Of a stretch of DNA of 64,000 bases, positions 1 through 12,700 are shown in pieces. The first letter of the stretch is position 1, and each line of letters opens with the position of its first letter. The notes under the pieces are model-generated. The model searched no databases. It was not told the origin of the DNA and saw nothing but the letters and a program-made list of their open reading frames with translations. The translations under genes and the position numbers were made by a program. Source of the stretch: Sycon ciliatum (taxonomy: Eukaryota; Porifera; Calcarea; Leucosolenida; Sycettidae); NCBI RefSeq assembly GCF_964019385.1, contig NC_088645.1, positions 17,786,180 through 17,850,179 of the forward strand. The letters are read 5' to 3'.

Positions 1-212
1 CACGAAGAGCAATAATGTAAACAATCAGTGTTCCGTTTCTCAGCTAAAGGCACGTAATCAAAAGGATGGTCCTGCTTGTGTGATAAGATTTGTATCCGCG
101 GAGGAATGTGGAGAGGTGCCGAAAAGATAATCGTTCTATGACAAATCCTGTTGGGGAATTGAAGGCCAAGTAAGGTGGATAAGGATTTTCTCTTGCCAGC
201 CTGCGATGTGTG

Positions 213-715
213 TCAAGTCTTTGAGCAAATATCTACCTCCTCGTATCCATTGTCACTGGGATTTGTGGTGTTGCTTAGCCTCACGGCCAGTGGTACATGT
301 AGTGCACTGTCGTCATACACAGGATTCAAGGTCATGCCAACCTGCCTAGTACAGCTGGCAGGCACTGTGCTGATCGCGTTTGAGTTTCCGATCGTGCACG
401 CACTGTTGTGCACTTCCGATGCGCATGCTGGTAAGGTATACAGTTCATTTGTCGTCAGTGTGACAGCATCAATCTGGCTTAGACGTGATTCGGGTGCTGT
501 AGAACATCTATACAGCGCTTGATCGCCTCCTTTACTTTTCATTCTGGACAGTTTCCTGTTCTTCACGCAGCAGACTAGGGCGGTAAGTCCCAGAGCTACT
601 GCCAGGATAGAAGCTACTGCTGCCACGACGATATAGGTCGTGGTATGAGAGGTCGTGCTCTGAAAGGTGCTGATGCTTCCTGTTGATATCGTCATGAAAA
701 TGGTCGACGGCATGA
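213..715 (-). CDS. Copy A last exon: stalk, transmembrane helix, tyrosine-rich tail
   Basis: The acceptor is CTTCCAG before 715, phase 1, and the stop TGA is at 215-213. A Ser/Thr-rich stalk precedes the membrane helix [20 protein letters not shown], then VCCV and the basic stop-transfer segment KNRKLSRMK. The tail of about 105 residues contains ELYTLP, NPVYDD and GYEEVD. NPxY is a known PTB-binding and endocytic motif, and YxxL/V motifs are known SH2 or sorting sites. Their function here is inferred. Confidence 0.8.
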
Positions 716-3700
716 CTGGAAGGAGTATCGGAAAACATAATCAACTCATGAGAGGTCAGAGTATGTGCATGACATAAACAAATGTCGACCAAATAATTAG
801 GCAATCGACGAGGAGACAATAGTCGTAAAATGGCAATAAATAAGATAAATTATGCACTCATAACAACAGCAAAAATGAAGAAAGTCAAGTTCCATAACGC
901 TACATGTATATAAGTGTGTGTTTTAGTTATTACATTTTGATGTGACGGCGTTCCACTGATGACAGTCACAAGAAAACGTTATGGAACTTGACTTTCTTCA
1001 TTTTTTGCTGTTGTTATGAGTGCACAATTTATCTTATTTATTGCCAAATAATTAGGCAGTACAACTTTATCTCTTTAAGCCATAATGCCCTCCCTTCTAT
1101 GCACTAACCCATATTTATCGTCCAGCGGTTGAATACAATCAAATACATATGTATTCACGGGTAAAATATTCTGTATAATTATGTCCGAACATTCCAATGT
1201 TATTGTCGGCCTTCCTGTTGACGCTCGTATCAACAGATTTGGTGGCGCGGCGCAATGAACGATATGTTTACCCAGGGAAACATATCTCCAGGGACTCGGA
1301 GAACAATCATGTTGTGCAGAGCTTACAGGTCCTACTAACACGGCGAATAGTCAAAAATGGGTTCGTTTGGTGGCATGCACTATTGTATTTAAAATATTAT
1401 GGAGTGGAGCATTATACTGTAGAGGATATTGAGGATGCATAGACAAAGAGTGAGTGACTCTGAATCACGCTGCTTCTAACTAGGGCTTCACTATAGTGTT
1501 TCTTGCGCTGGAAACGACGAGGCGTCAGTGTCATCTCTATGCATAGAACTGCGTTTCTTTCTGCTTCAGTGCTCTAAAATGAGTGGTTCTGGAGCACACA
1601 TTTCATAAGTCTCCTTCAGCTCAACCATCAGTGAAAGACGCGCGTACGAAAGTGCTTCCCACGAGGTGATGTGGCGATGCTACTTTTTTATTTATTTTTT
1701 ATTTATTTTTTTACTGGACCATGTACGTTTGCGTTGCAATTACTACCTCCGACAAGCGAAACTTGGCGCGTTTTTTTTTATTTTTCGTGTTGATACCAAA
1801 ACTACTTCACAAGGCTGTGTGGTACGACCTACTTAGTGGTTGTAGCTCCATGCGACCGGGTGCAGAAAGCCAAGCGACGAGCTGGTGAGTGGCACATGGC
1901 TAAGACTTAGTCAGAGGCAAGCGTGTCTCTCGTGTACCAGGAAAACTGTGCGCGCGTCCATTGTGCGAAGGAGAATTGTCGTGCTTTCGCATGGCAATGC
2001 AAAACCAAGGAGTTCTCTCCCTCTCTCCTCTTGGTCACTCCGCCAGCACAGAGTCCATGCGTCCATAGCAAATAATCCTAGCGTTTTTCAACAGCCACTG
2101 AAGCGATGCGTCTCTGGTGGCTAAGGAAAATCGCCAGGAATTGCTGCAGTCAATTTTGGACAGTTGGCGAGAATACCCTGCAAAAGAGTTGGAGTCCAGG
2201 CGCTTGTGGAGGTGTTGCACAGTTCTTACCACGTCAATCCGGATAGTGGCGGCGGAAACGACTACCCTCGACACCGTGGCTCGAGCACAGCACACAGGAG
2301 CGACTTCGAGATTTTCAGAGAGATTACAACAGAGGTACTTGCTGCAACTGAATCCGCTCTAGTCGCACTCTCGTCTCAAAACAGGGACAATTCCTCTCCA
2401 GAAGAAACTGCGATCTCTGAATCAGAAGACAGTTGTTCAGCCTAACAGATGTCTCTAATGTCTTTGTTGAGCAATACAAAGTTGAATTTGTGTTGAGTCA
2501 ATCATTAGTTTTGATTGTAAGGCCACACTTTGTTTTTTCTATGTTTCTCGTCATCGCCCGCGTAGGTTTTCAGAATTTTCGGAAGAAAAAAAAGTTCATA
2601 CAGTGGACTACGTACATGCACATGACTAGTATGTTGTACTCTGCACATGCTGCAGCAGCTAGATGTAGGCGTCAATCAAAATCGTAAACGTTTGCACCAC
2701 AGCAGGAAAGGAGCGCTCCCCGTCCTATCCATTCTCTGCGATAAGGCTGCCATGACGAAGCTTTCAGTCGTTCACTGCCTGAGCCTCGTGGGTCCCAGGA
2801 ATACCGTAAGTCGGACGAGTTCCGTGGCAACTGGCGACTGTGGAACGATGTCGTGGCCAGAAAATCCAAGCAATAGACGCATGGCGAGGGAAAGATGAGC
2901 AGCGTGGAGACAAGAGTTTGATAAGCGGACACAAGAACGTTGAAGTAACAAACCAAAAATGACCAGTGGGAAAGCGTTTGTTGATGCGATAGCAGATAAA
3001 TGTATGTTCTCTTCGCCATCTCGTAATCATCAAATGTATACTCTCATTGTTGCAGTGTGCCTGATATTCGTGGGCTGGTGTGATAATGTAGTGCAATCAT
3101 GTACATGTATGGGACTACATGTACATGATTGTACAATGTAGTCCCATACTAGTACAATCATGGTATACACAGTGTCTTGTATCAGTCACGTATATACATG
3201 TAAAATGTATCCAGTTTTCAGTAGAAATTGTTCTTGTTTTTTCCTTGGCTTTTGTTTTTTTTCCGCCCGCCCGCATACCTTTTGTTAAAATTTGCCGACG
3301 AGAAACATAGAAAAAACAAAGTGTGGCCTAAAGTGTGATTTATTTCGAGTAATTTGAAGTAAAAGAACGCGCCAAGTTTCGCTTGTCGGAGGTAGTATAC
3401 CATTTGAGAGTTCACGGCAATTACTTTCATGGTTGTTAAATCTCTATGCATTGTATTATTATGTATTCAGTACTGCGTCTCTGCTTCAGTGCTCTAAAAG
3501 GAATGCTTCTGGAGCGCACATTTCATCAGCCTCCTTCAGCTCAACCCTCAATGAAAGACGTGCGTACAAAAGTGCTTCCCACGAGCTACGTGAAGTGGCG
3601 ATGCTACTGGACCATGTATCATTGTTTTCGTTGCGACTAAACCGTTAAGAATTCATTGCAAATACTTTCATGGTTATTAAATAGGGCAACGTTCGCGAGG

Positions 3701-6700
3701 TACGATGCGAATGCTTGAACAGCAGCTATCAATTGATGATGCAGTGGTGTCGCCAACCAAATCACTTGGTAACATCTCTGGTACAGAAGAACAAGGACAA
3801 GCCTTGATTTTCCTTCTACATGTACTTGCTGCGCTGTTAAAACGCGAGATAGTCATAAACCAGACTCGGACGGAGAGCCAAGGATGTATTGGAAGAAAAA
3901 AGGACCAACGAACTGCAACAAATTGAAAACTTCTCCAATTCTTCAATGTACAATGAAGAGTACAATGGGGAGAGGGGAAGGAAAATGTTCGGTTCTCAAA
4001 TTTCCTAGTGTTCATTTGAACTAGTGTGGATCGCGCAGATGCACGTACTACTACTACGTTGAAGAAATAAACTACAAGTTACGCTATAATGTCCACTAAC
4101 ACTACTAGCTACATGGCAATCAGGTCATGCGATAACATTGCACGACACGCTAGAGCAGATTGGCAGTTACATGTAGTTGCAGAACGTCAGTACCTTTGGT
4201 CAGTGTTGTGCAATGTTATCGCATGAGCTGATTGTTTAGTAACTGGTGGTGTTAGTTAACATTATAGCGTAACTTGTAGTTCATTGGTCCTTTCTCTTCC
4301 TATATTCATAAATCAATCTTGCTACCTGCAGTTTTTGTTTCTTCAGTGTACAGCTGGAGGACAGGTGTGGGTGGAATTCTACTAAAGGCTGGTTTGTCAA
4401 GTCGGAAGTGGTGGTCTTTTGCAGGTTCGCCTTACGGCAGGTTTAATGCGCTCCTAGTGTGCTTTGGATAAGAACCCTGAGTTTGTCAAGTTCCCGTCGC
4501 TGGGGTCCAAATTGAGGGCGTCCAACTTGCTTGGACTTCTCTTTGATTTTCTTCTCCAGGTCTTTTGGTTCCACATGATCTTTTTTTTGTTTCAAGTTGG
4601 ATCTGGGTACTACTATTCTTTAACACGGTTTGTTTGTGATCGTGACGTCATACTCGACCTCTGGTGACGATGCTCATTTATAACCAATCGGAAAAGTGCA
4701 AAACCAGTTCATACCGCATGAGTATCAATTTTATCAAGACAATGTAAACTTTAGAGTAGGGAAAACCCCAGAATCACTACTATTGATAAGTGTCCGTGCT
4801 TGACCTGTACCTTGACACGTTACTCCTGTGTAAGCTGAACTACACTGGCTACGATACGAACTGGGTACATTTTTGTAGGTAAATGTACTGTGTGTGATGC
4901 GTTGACAGACGCCAGGGTAGTTTGAGTATTCGTCAAAATATAAAAATAGAGGAATGGCAGTTTTGGGAATGGACAAGCGATATTTGCTCACATGGATTGG
5001 GCGCCTTGAAAGAATTTCAGACTCCTAAGTAAGCCTAAAACTCAAGAATCCATGGATATTGCACACATAGATTGAAGTTTAACATGTGACATCGCAAATC
5101 CGAGCGAATCGATACCTTGAAATGGAGGTGCAGAGTATCCATCTTGGCAAACACATTCATACGATCCGATGGTGTTGTTACATTCACTGTTGATTGTACT
5201 CTTGCAGATGTCTCTGTCGTCCTTACATTCGTTGATATCTGAAAGGAAGGGGGTGTTTGTTAGACCCGCGTTACACGAACGTGTGAAGCGCAGGGACCAC
5301 CTCACAATTTCGACTTCTTTCGTAACCATTTCTCTTCGTAGTTCACAAGTACCTGTGGTTCCACATTGCTGGTCTGTGTGACGCTTGAAGCGTCACTTCC
5401 GTCTGGTTTTATTTTACTGATGTAACTGTGACGACAGACCGTTGCCCAGTCTCTCGTCTCAGCACTAACGCCGGGGTTTGTCCATCGGAGATGGCTAACA
5501 TGTATTAGTTTCTGATTTCACCTCTTCAGCATTGCTACCAGTTGAGCACCAAATTAATGGCGTCTTTTGGCGTTTTATAATCATGTCCTTCGGCGTTATA
5601 TCTATAATTTAGCGCTAAATTTGTTTATGCTTGTGGCCCTATGTGTTTATAAGCATACTGTTGGGTAGACCCGAGTATCAGTTGTCTGATGATTGCCTAG
5701 CGGCATGAAACTCAGAGTTACAACCAACCTCCGCTGAGTCTGCTATATAATATTAATTTACTCAATCTGCGGACAGCGTGCTGTTCCGTTCTTTTTGAAC
5801 TCATCAGCGCAGCACAGAGGAAATGAGGCCGAACCTGATAGCAATGGAAGTAAAAATTTCCAATCAGGCCCGAACGTACCTTGCCAGAGTGCTCAAACTG
5901 ACAAGTCAGTGAGCTCTGCATAACGCAAACAGCAAAGGCGCTACCCCACGCAAGAGTGCTCAACTGCTACAAGAGTAGGAGCGAAATACTCAATCTGCGG
6001 ACAGCATGCTGTTTCGTTCTTTTTGAACTCATCAGCGCAGCACAGAGGAAATGAGGCCGAACCTGATAGCAATGGAAGTAAAAATTTCCAATCAGGCCCG
6101 AACGTACCTTGCCAGAGTGCTCAAACTGACAAGTCAGTGAGCTCTGCATAACGCAAACAGCAAAGGCGCTACCCCACGCAAGAGTGCTCAACCGCTACAA
6201 GAGTAGGAGCGAAATACTCAATCTGTGGACAGCATGCTGTTTCGTTCTTTTTGAACTCATCAGCGCAGCACAGAGGAAATGAGGCCGAACCTGATAGCAA
6301 TGGAAATAAAATTAATTTATATAATTTTATCTAAGGCCTAAGATGTGCATATGAGAGACAGTGTGTGTGTGCACTTCCGTACGTGGGTTTGCATGGTTGT
6401 GCTTCCCTGGACATTGGCGCCCACTTGTGTGCTGATACTTCTTAAAATGCTTTTCATGTTCAAGGGTGCTTTGGCTAGATTGGACGTTTCCTATCAACCA
6501 TATGAAATTATATACTAGCATCTTACCTTTACAAGGTGTTCCTGTAAAGCCTGACTTGCAAACACATTGATAAGATCCAGGTGCATTGTTGCATTCACTG
6601 TTAGCAATATTGTTGCAAATACCCGTATAAGGTGTACATTCATTGATATCTGGCATGTGAATACAGAAACAGCATTGATATCACCTTCAATCTCACAAAC

Positions 6701-9700
6701 ATCATCGAGCGTATGCCTTTTTTTCCAGCGGACTCGAGAGATTATGCTCAAGCAAGCTACCAATATCAAAACTTCCCACGAATCGTCCTTATTCGCGCTC
6801 TTAAAAGGACACTTGGAAGTAGTGAAGCACCAAAGTTAGCCGACCCTACTGTTTCAACTACATACCGTCTCATACGTCACCTGGTGATTTCTACACCAAG
6901 TAAACTCAATCAGAAATCTCTGAAGAGAATGGTTTGTCCACCAACCACCAAGCAAAAATTAACATTGAGACACGAGCACGCACGTCGGTCCTCTGAAAAT
7001 ACCTATTCCTCTGAATGTGATTTGAAGAAATTCTCCCCTCGACTTTGGGAGTTCTCTGTGCTAGTTATAAGAGTTGAAAACCAAGAATGGATGCACAATG
7101 TGTGTTGAAAGTGCTCACGAAGTCACCAAAGCAGCGTGTAGTATACAGTACAACAGGGAATTATGGCTAGTTCAGAGTATATAGCAGACTCAGCCTCAGC
7201 TCTGGGATCAACGAATTTGCTAGTTCAGAGTATTGTAGATCTGAAAGTATCGCCTACAATCCTTCAAATCGAACGTCCACCACCATCTTCGCCGAAGCCA
7301 GTGGCATTGGGCCACAGACTCCCTCTAACAGTTCAGAACTATTTCCATCCTGAAGCTCCCCCCCCCCAAGCATTGCATGATGTTCACTGCATCTGAACTG
7401 TCTTTGAATCTATTTTTCTCTATTCTTGTTCTCTCTCCACCCCCGCCCCCCCCCCCCCCACCCCTCTCTCTCTCTCTGTACTTAGTAAAAATAAAAAAAC
7501 AGTGTCCCACTAGCATGTCAACAGATTATTTCCACTTCAATACGCACAATCTCTCCCGCTCCCATCACGTTCGCATGCCATCAAGATCATTACTATTCAG
7601 ACAGCCTGTACCTTGACATGTTGAGCCTGTGTATCCAGTCCTGCAAAGACATTGATATGAGCCAGGAATGTTGTTGCAGTGACTGTTAGCTGTGCTGTTG
7701 CAGACACCCGTTTCTGGTGTACACTCGTTTATATCTGGGTATGAGATTGTCATATAAAACATAGTGGTCAGGTGCGTAGCCAGGATAGTGATGAAGGGGG
7801 GTGCCACGACATTTCTCACACAAAAGTACATACACTCAAGGTTTTCCAAGTTGGAGGGCTGTTGGAGTGCGCATCCAAGATGTGCAAGAGCTGTTAGCCA
7901 GTTAGTTGTAGAACATCAGTACCGTCGGTCAGTGTCGTGCAGTGTTATGGCATGAGCTGATTGTTTAGTAACTGGTGGTGTTAGTGGACATTATAGTGTA
8001 ACTTGTAGTGCCTTGCTTTTACTAGCCTTTTAGTGATTGGTGCAGCCCAGAGACCGTTTGAAGACTGAGGATGTATGGATGTAGTTCCTTGGTTCTTTTT
8101 ATTTTTTATAAATGCGATAATAACAAGTGAAATATTTAACCTGTACAATTGATAAAGTATCCATACTTGACCTGTACCTTGACATGTTACTCCTGTGTAC
8201 CCTGAATTGCACTGACAACGATAAGAACCGGGTGAATTCTTGCAGATACTATCTGTGATATGTTGACAGACGCCAGGGGTGTTTGAGCACTCGTCAAAAT
8301 CTAAAAGATAGAAGCAATATGAAATGGCGAAGCTAAGAACGAATGTATCCGCTTACCACCCAGCCTGATGTTGATCACTATGTCTAGGTTCTGCCCCCCC
8401 CCCCCTGGCATTTTAGAACCGGTTTTGGCCGCACTATTAAAGGCCCCAAACCCACTTTACATTCCACAAATATGGGCTTTGTGCTTGCTTCTCCATACAT
8501 TTTTTATCATTTACACATATTTGCAAAACTAGCCGAATTTCTTGTCCCATATCCCTTCACCGTGTTGCCCTCAAATGTGCAAAGGAAGAATAGCACTGGT
8601 CACACAAGGTTCAGTGTACATAATATCTGCTACTTTAGGTGCCTGATCCTAAATTGGGGTGTAGAGGGGGGGGGGGGGGTAGAGATTTGGATTGATGAAA
8701 CCAAGCCAGCGTTCATATTGCACCACAATTACCTTTGAGCAAACATTGGAGAATATGGATCAGTCCTTGTAAAGGATTATTGTAGTGTCCCTGCCACCAC
8801 GATTCTGCGAGGGTTAGCCTTACAACAAAAAAATGTTACGCTGCGTGTGTCCGATGCATACTTGGTAAGGAAAAGGCCATGGTTTCCAAAAGTCGATCCT
8901 CCCATCTTTAGGCTGTCTATAATCAGACATCTTTGATAATGTGATTAGACTTTGATAATTTATTTCTGGATCTGCTAGCTTAGTGCATGGCTACGTTGTC
9001 TGGTGATGGCTCAGTGTGAAGATCTAAGTTTCAACTGATTAGCCTGACTTCTATATGCACACTAGTGCAAGTCCACCCAGGTGTATTCCTAAAGCAAACA
9101 TGAGTACTTCAGTGGGTAAGATATTCAACAGTTCAACATTCATAAGATTTTGCTATATGGAAATTTGACCTGGTTTTCAACTTTGCGAGTCACAAATTTT
9201 CAGTAGCACACTCTGCGACTAATGATAATATACTCCAAACTGTCCAAAGTTATTAAAGAAATGGTGCTGATCGTGAAATCAGGTTACTTGCCTTGACACG
9301 TTGATCCATGAGTATATCCGGCATTACAAGAGCATTGGTAACTACCGAATGTGTTAGTACAGGTACCTCTGGGACTTGGACTGCAGGTTGTTGCATTCTT
9401 GCATTCATCGATATCTGCATCATGCAAAAAAGAAAAACAGCACCACAAATAGAAACAGTACCCTTTCCTACGGACAAAGTTAGAAATCCTGTGTCTCTTT
9501 AAGTAACTTGAACATTTGGGCTCCTGAAAAATAACGGCGAGATTTTCAAGAAACGTTTGCTTCAGCAATATGCTGTGCTTGAACGCATTCGTTTAAGGTG
9601 GCAGACTACCCAAAAATTCGCTGAAAAATCGAATTTGTAAATTCATATTGAGTGCTACGTCAGTTGAAAGAGCATGAATAGCTGCAAATTCTCTGAAAAT

Positions 9701-12700
9701 TGTGTCCCGATCTGACCGGCCGTTCAAGAGGTATGGCCGAAAATGTGCCCTTGCAAGGAAAGATTTTTTTGTTGCAGGCTGTCATTTGTTGGCAGCACTG
9801 TATTTGAATGTGAGCAGACCGTGCGCAACTTGTATCATGGAAACACGTGAAAGTGTGCAGAATTTTGCTCCAAGTCCATAAAATCAGGTTTTTGAGCCAC
9901 GTGCAGCAGGACTTTTGCCAGCACCCTCGTGACGTTGCAGATATGTGGCTTGATTATTGTAGTTGACGTTGATTTAGTGACTTTGGCAAGTTTGAGTCGT
10001 GTCAAGAAGTCAGGTAGGATTCAGTACTAGGCAGTTGTGAAACGTGAGTGGTAGTCTTTGCCGGTTTCTGATGGTATCCTGGATTTGGTGTGCAGCGCTG
10101 TGGAAATGGCTTGCTGTGGAGGTCCCAGCACTGGATGTTGTATCAAAGGTACGACCTCGTAGCACGTGCTAAACCTAAAAAAATTCAAAAATTGACTTGG
10201 GTCTGTGGGAGTGTGTGAGAGAACGCCCACTCGTTCCGTTGTGACAGATTCCAGGGCCTCGTTGAGGGGCCCTACCCCATCACCCATGGCTGCTTCTGGA
10301 CTTGTTCTAGGTTTGAGTCCCGCGCACGAACAGAATGCGCACGAAAATGTGAAAAAATGTAAATGCATTTGTTTGGCTCCTGGGTGGCTCGCACACCGTA
10401 GCACTCTGCCGGAAATTTGAGTTTTTGCGGCCTGGAAAGCCTGTCAGTGAGGCGCAAGAACTTGTAAATCATGTCCTGAGGGCCAGCATAGTGGCAGGAG
10501 TGTGTGGTCAAAATTTCACTCAAATCCATTGAGAAACACCAAAGTTACGGTCAATTGAAATTTATGGGTAGGCTGCCCCCTTAACTTCGCAATGGCTTTT
10601 CGCAGGCGCAGTGTTTGTAGCCCAATTCCACACCCTGACTTCTCGATGTGTGTTTTATCGATGCAGTGATCATTTACTGCCTTTCTCGTTAGTCGTGTAG
10701 CTGTGGTAGTTGCGACGTTTCATTTTTAGTTAAACATGGGCGGGGGGGGGGGGGGGTACGTCGTGGGTCATTGTATGAAGAGAGCTTCAGGGCTGAGGAC
10801 TAGTCACAGAGGTTCACTGAGTGTTGTAGCAGTCATTGTAACATCTCACAGTGTTTGGTGTGCTGTGCTGTGCAAATATCAGCATTATCATTGCACTTGT
10901 TTTATTATAACCTTTATACACTTATTGAGGACAATAGAGAGGAATATGGCTCGGCTGGACAGCATGGGAAGATTTTAAAGGAAAGAAATAGGACGAAGGA
11001 ACTACAAGCTACGCTATACTGTCATGCGATAACATTGCACGACACTGACGGACGGTACTGACTTTTTAAACTGCTAATCACCTCTACCACATGGATGCGC
11101 ACTCCAACTGCCTTCCAATTTGGAAGGTTTTGAGTTATTAGTACTAACATAGGAGGGGAAGGTACGCGTAAAGAAGACAAGCACAAGCTGAAAGCCTTAG
11201 ATGTCGAGAACCTTGGTGAATATCAATACATCAAGGCCATTACTGAGCCACCGTGGTAACTGCAAAACGTCTATGTGCCCGTTATTGTTGTGAACGTGCA
11301 CCACAAGGACCCTGTAATAGTTTTGTTGTATCTCGTTGTAGCGACAAAACATTACAGCGACACCCCTCACCACACACACACCAACTCATAGCGGGCAGGA
11401 AAATTCTTGGTGACCATATATCCTGATCTTAACCGCTGGTACATTTTTTTCTAATCTTCTCTCTTCCCCGTACTGTGACTGGGTTCGTTCTTATTTCTTT
11501 GAAATTGGTCCTATAACCAAAAATACTATTTCTCGCGTTCACATGGATAACTCGAAGTGGGCGCATATGCTAAGAGAACAAGATGAATGATATCCGGGTA
11601 AATAAACAGACCAAGCGGCCTGCAAGAAGCCTTGCCTGTGTTGACAATTGATTATTATAACCCTGGTGTACAAACAATAGAATAACAATCCAACGATTAT
11701 ATAATTTCCAGTTTGTTTATTACTAGTAGTACTAAAAAATACACAAGAGAGATTGGAAGCTGTGGCTCAACTCTAAGTTTCAAGTATTTCTACAATCATC
11801 AGGCTCGCCTGCTAGGCTTGCAAGCCTGATGATCTTTAGAAATATATGTTAGGTTCACGATTTCACATATGCACGCACTCGCACACTCGTACGCACTCGC
11901 ACCCTCGAACTCACCTTTTCGGGCGCGCACTCACTTTCACTCTCGTACTCACCTTTTCGGGCGCGCACTCACTTTCACTCTCGTACTCACCTTTACAGGC
12001 GCGCACTCACTTTCACTCTCGTACTCACCTTTACAGGCGCGAACTCACCTTTATGGGCGCGCACTCACTTCCACTCTCGTACTCACCTTTTCAGGCGCGG
12101 ACTTACCTTTGCTCTCGTACTCACCTTTACAGGCGCGAACTCACCTTTTAGGGCGCGCACTCACATTCACTCGACGTACTCACCTTCACAGCCTCGTACT
12201 CACCCTGGTTGCTTTTCCTAATCTTTTCTTTCTTTGGCCTGGGTAGCTGGACTCGCGCTTTGGCACATTTATCTCCATAGCTACCCAGGCCCTAGATAAG
12301 CTCTTGCTGGAGCATTTGCTCTCCCCCTTCTAGCCTGTCTAGCCTTGTCGTGCTCGCCTTGCTTGGTCTTTCTTACCTTATCCTATCCCGAACCATTGAG
12401 ATTCCTTGTCGTGTCGACTTGCTCCGATCGTTGAAGTGTGACTGTATCAGTCCTAACATTGGCGCCCGATCTTTCGCTCGACCTCACGACCCTGAGAACC
12501 GTAAGTACCCCTGCTCTACCGACTGTATTGCATTTTACTTGTGTCTCGTTTCGTTTCGACTCGACTTCGTTCTCGTACCACCTTGCTCGTCGTGTTAGCT
12601 TTCAATATTTGTATCGTTCCAAACTTTCGGTAGGCGCCCTTCTTGCATTTTACTTGTGTCTCGTTTCGGTTCAACTCTACTTAGTTCTTGTAGTACCTTG

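Larger units (their letters stand above)
716..4810. other. Copy A intron before last exon (repeat-rich)
   Basis: No coding exon can be supported here apart from the dead EGF exon that follows it. It holds the foldback at 831-1046, the TA element at 1743-3395 and the 212-bp foldback at 4070-4281. A stretch of roughly 200 bp flanking the TA element is also duplicated: about 1545-1690 resembles 3478-3605. The rest is intron shared with copies B and C. Confidence 0.5.

Noticed and set aside
175-522. Plus-strand frame of 115 codons conserved in all three copies (also 19853-20200 and 47250-47597)
   Set aside because: It is the antisense of the receptor last exon and lacks an ATG at the start; the conservation belongs to the exon.
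5353-5494. Possible extra exon (minus strand, contains [14 protein letters not shown] and a GTACTT donor) between EGF modules 4 and 5
   Set aside because: Its open frame would need phase 2 at the start and phase 0 at the end, incompatible with the phase-1 neighbours. The phase-1 frame hits a stop, and copy C has a stop and a deletion.
6713-7108. 131-codon plus-strand frame shared by copies A and B (25272-25667)
   Set aside because: It lies antisense inside an intron, has no recognised domain, and is broken in copy C. Its preservation is explained by overall A-B similarity.
10027-10404. 125-codon minus frame in the TTAA element, present in A and B
   Set aside because: No domain is recognised; the two copies are simply nearly identical DNA. 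A transposase fragment cannot be shown.
11846-12246. Two overlapping open frames rich in His, Thr and Arg
   Set aside because: They are products of the minisatellite, open in several frames at once.
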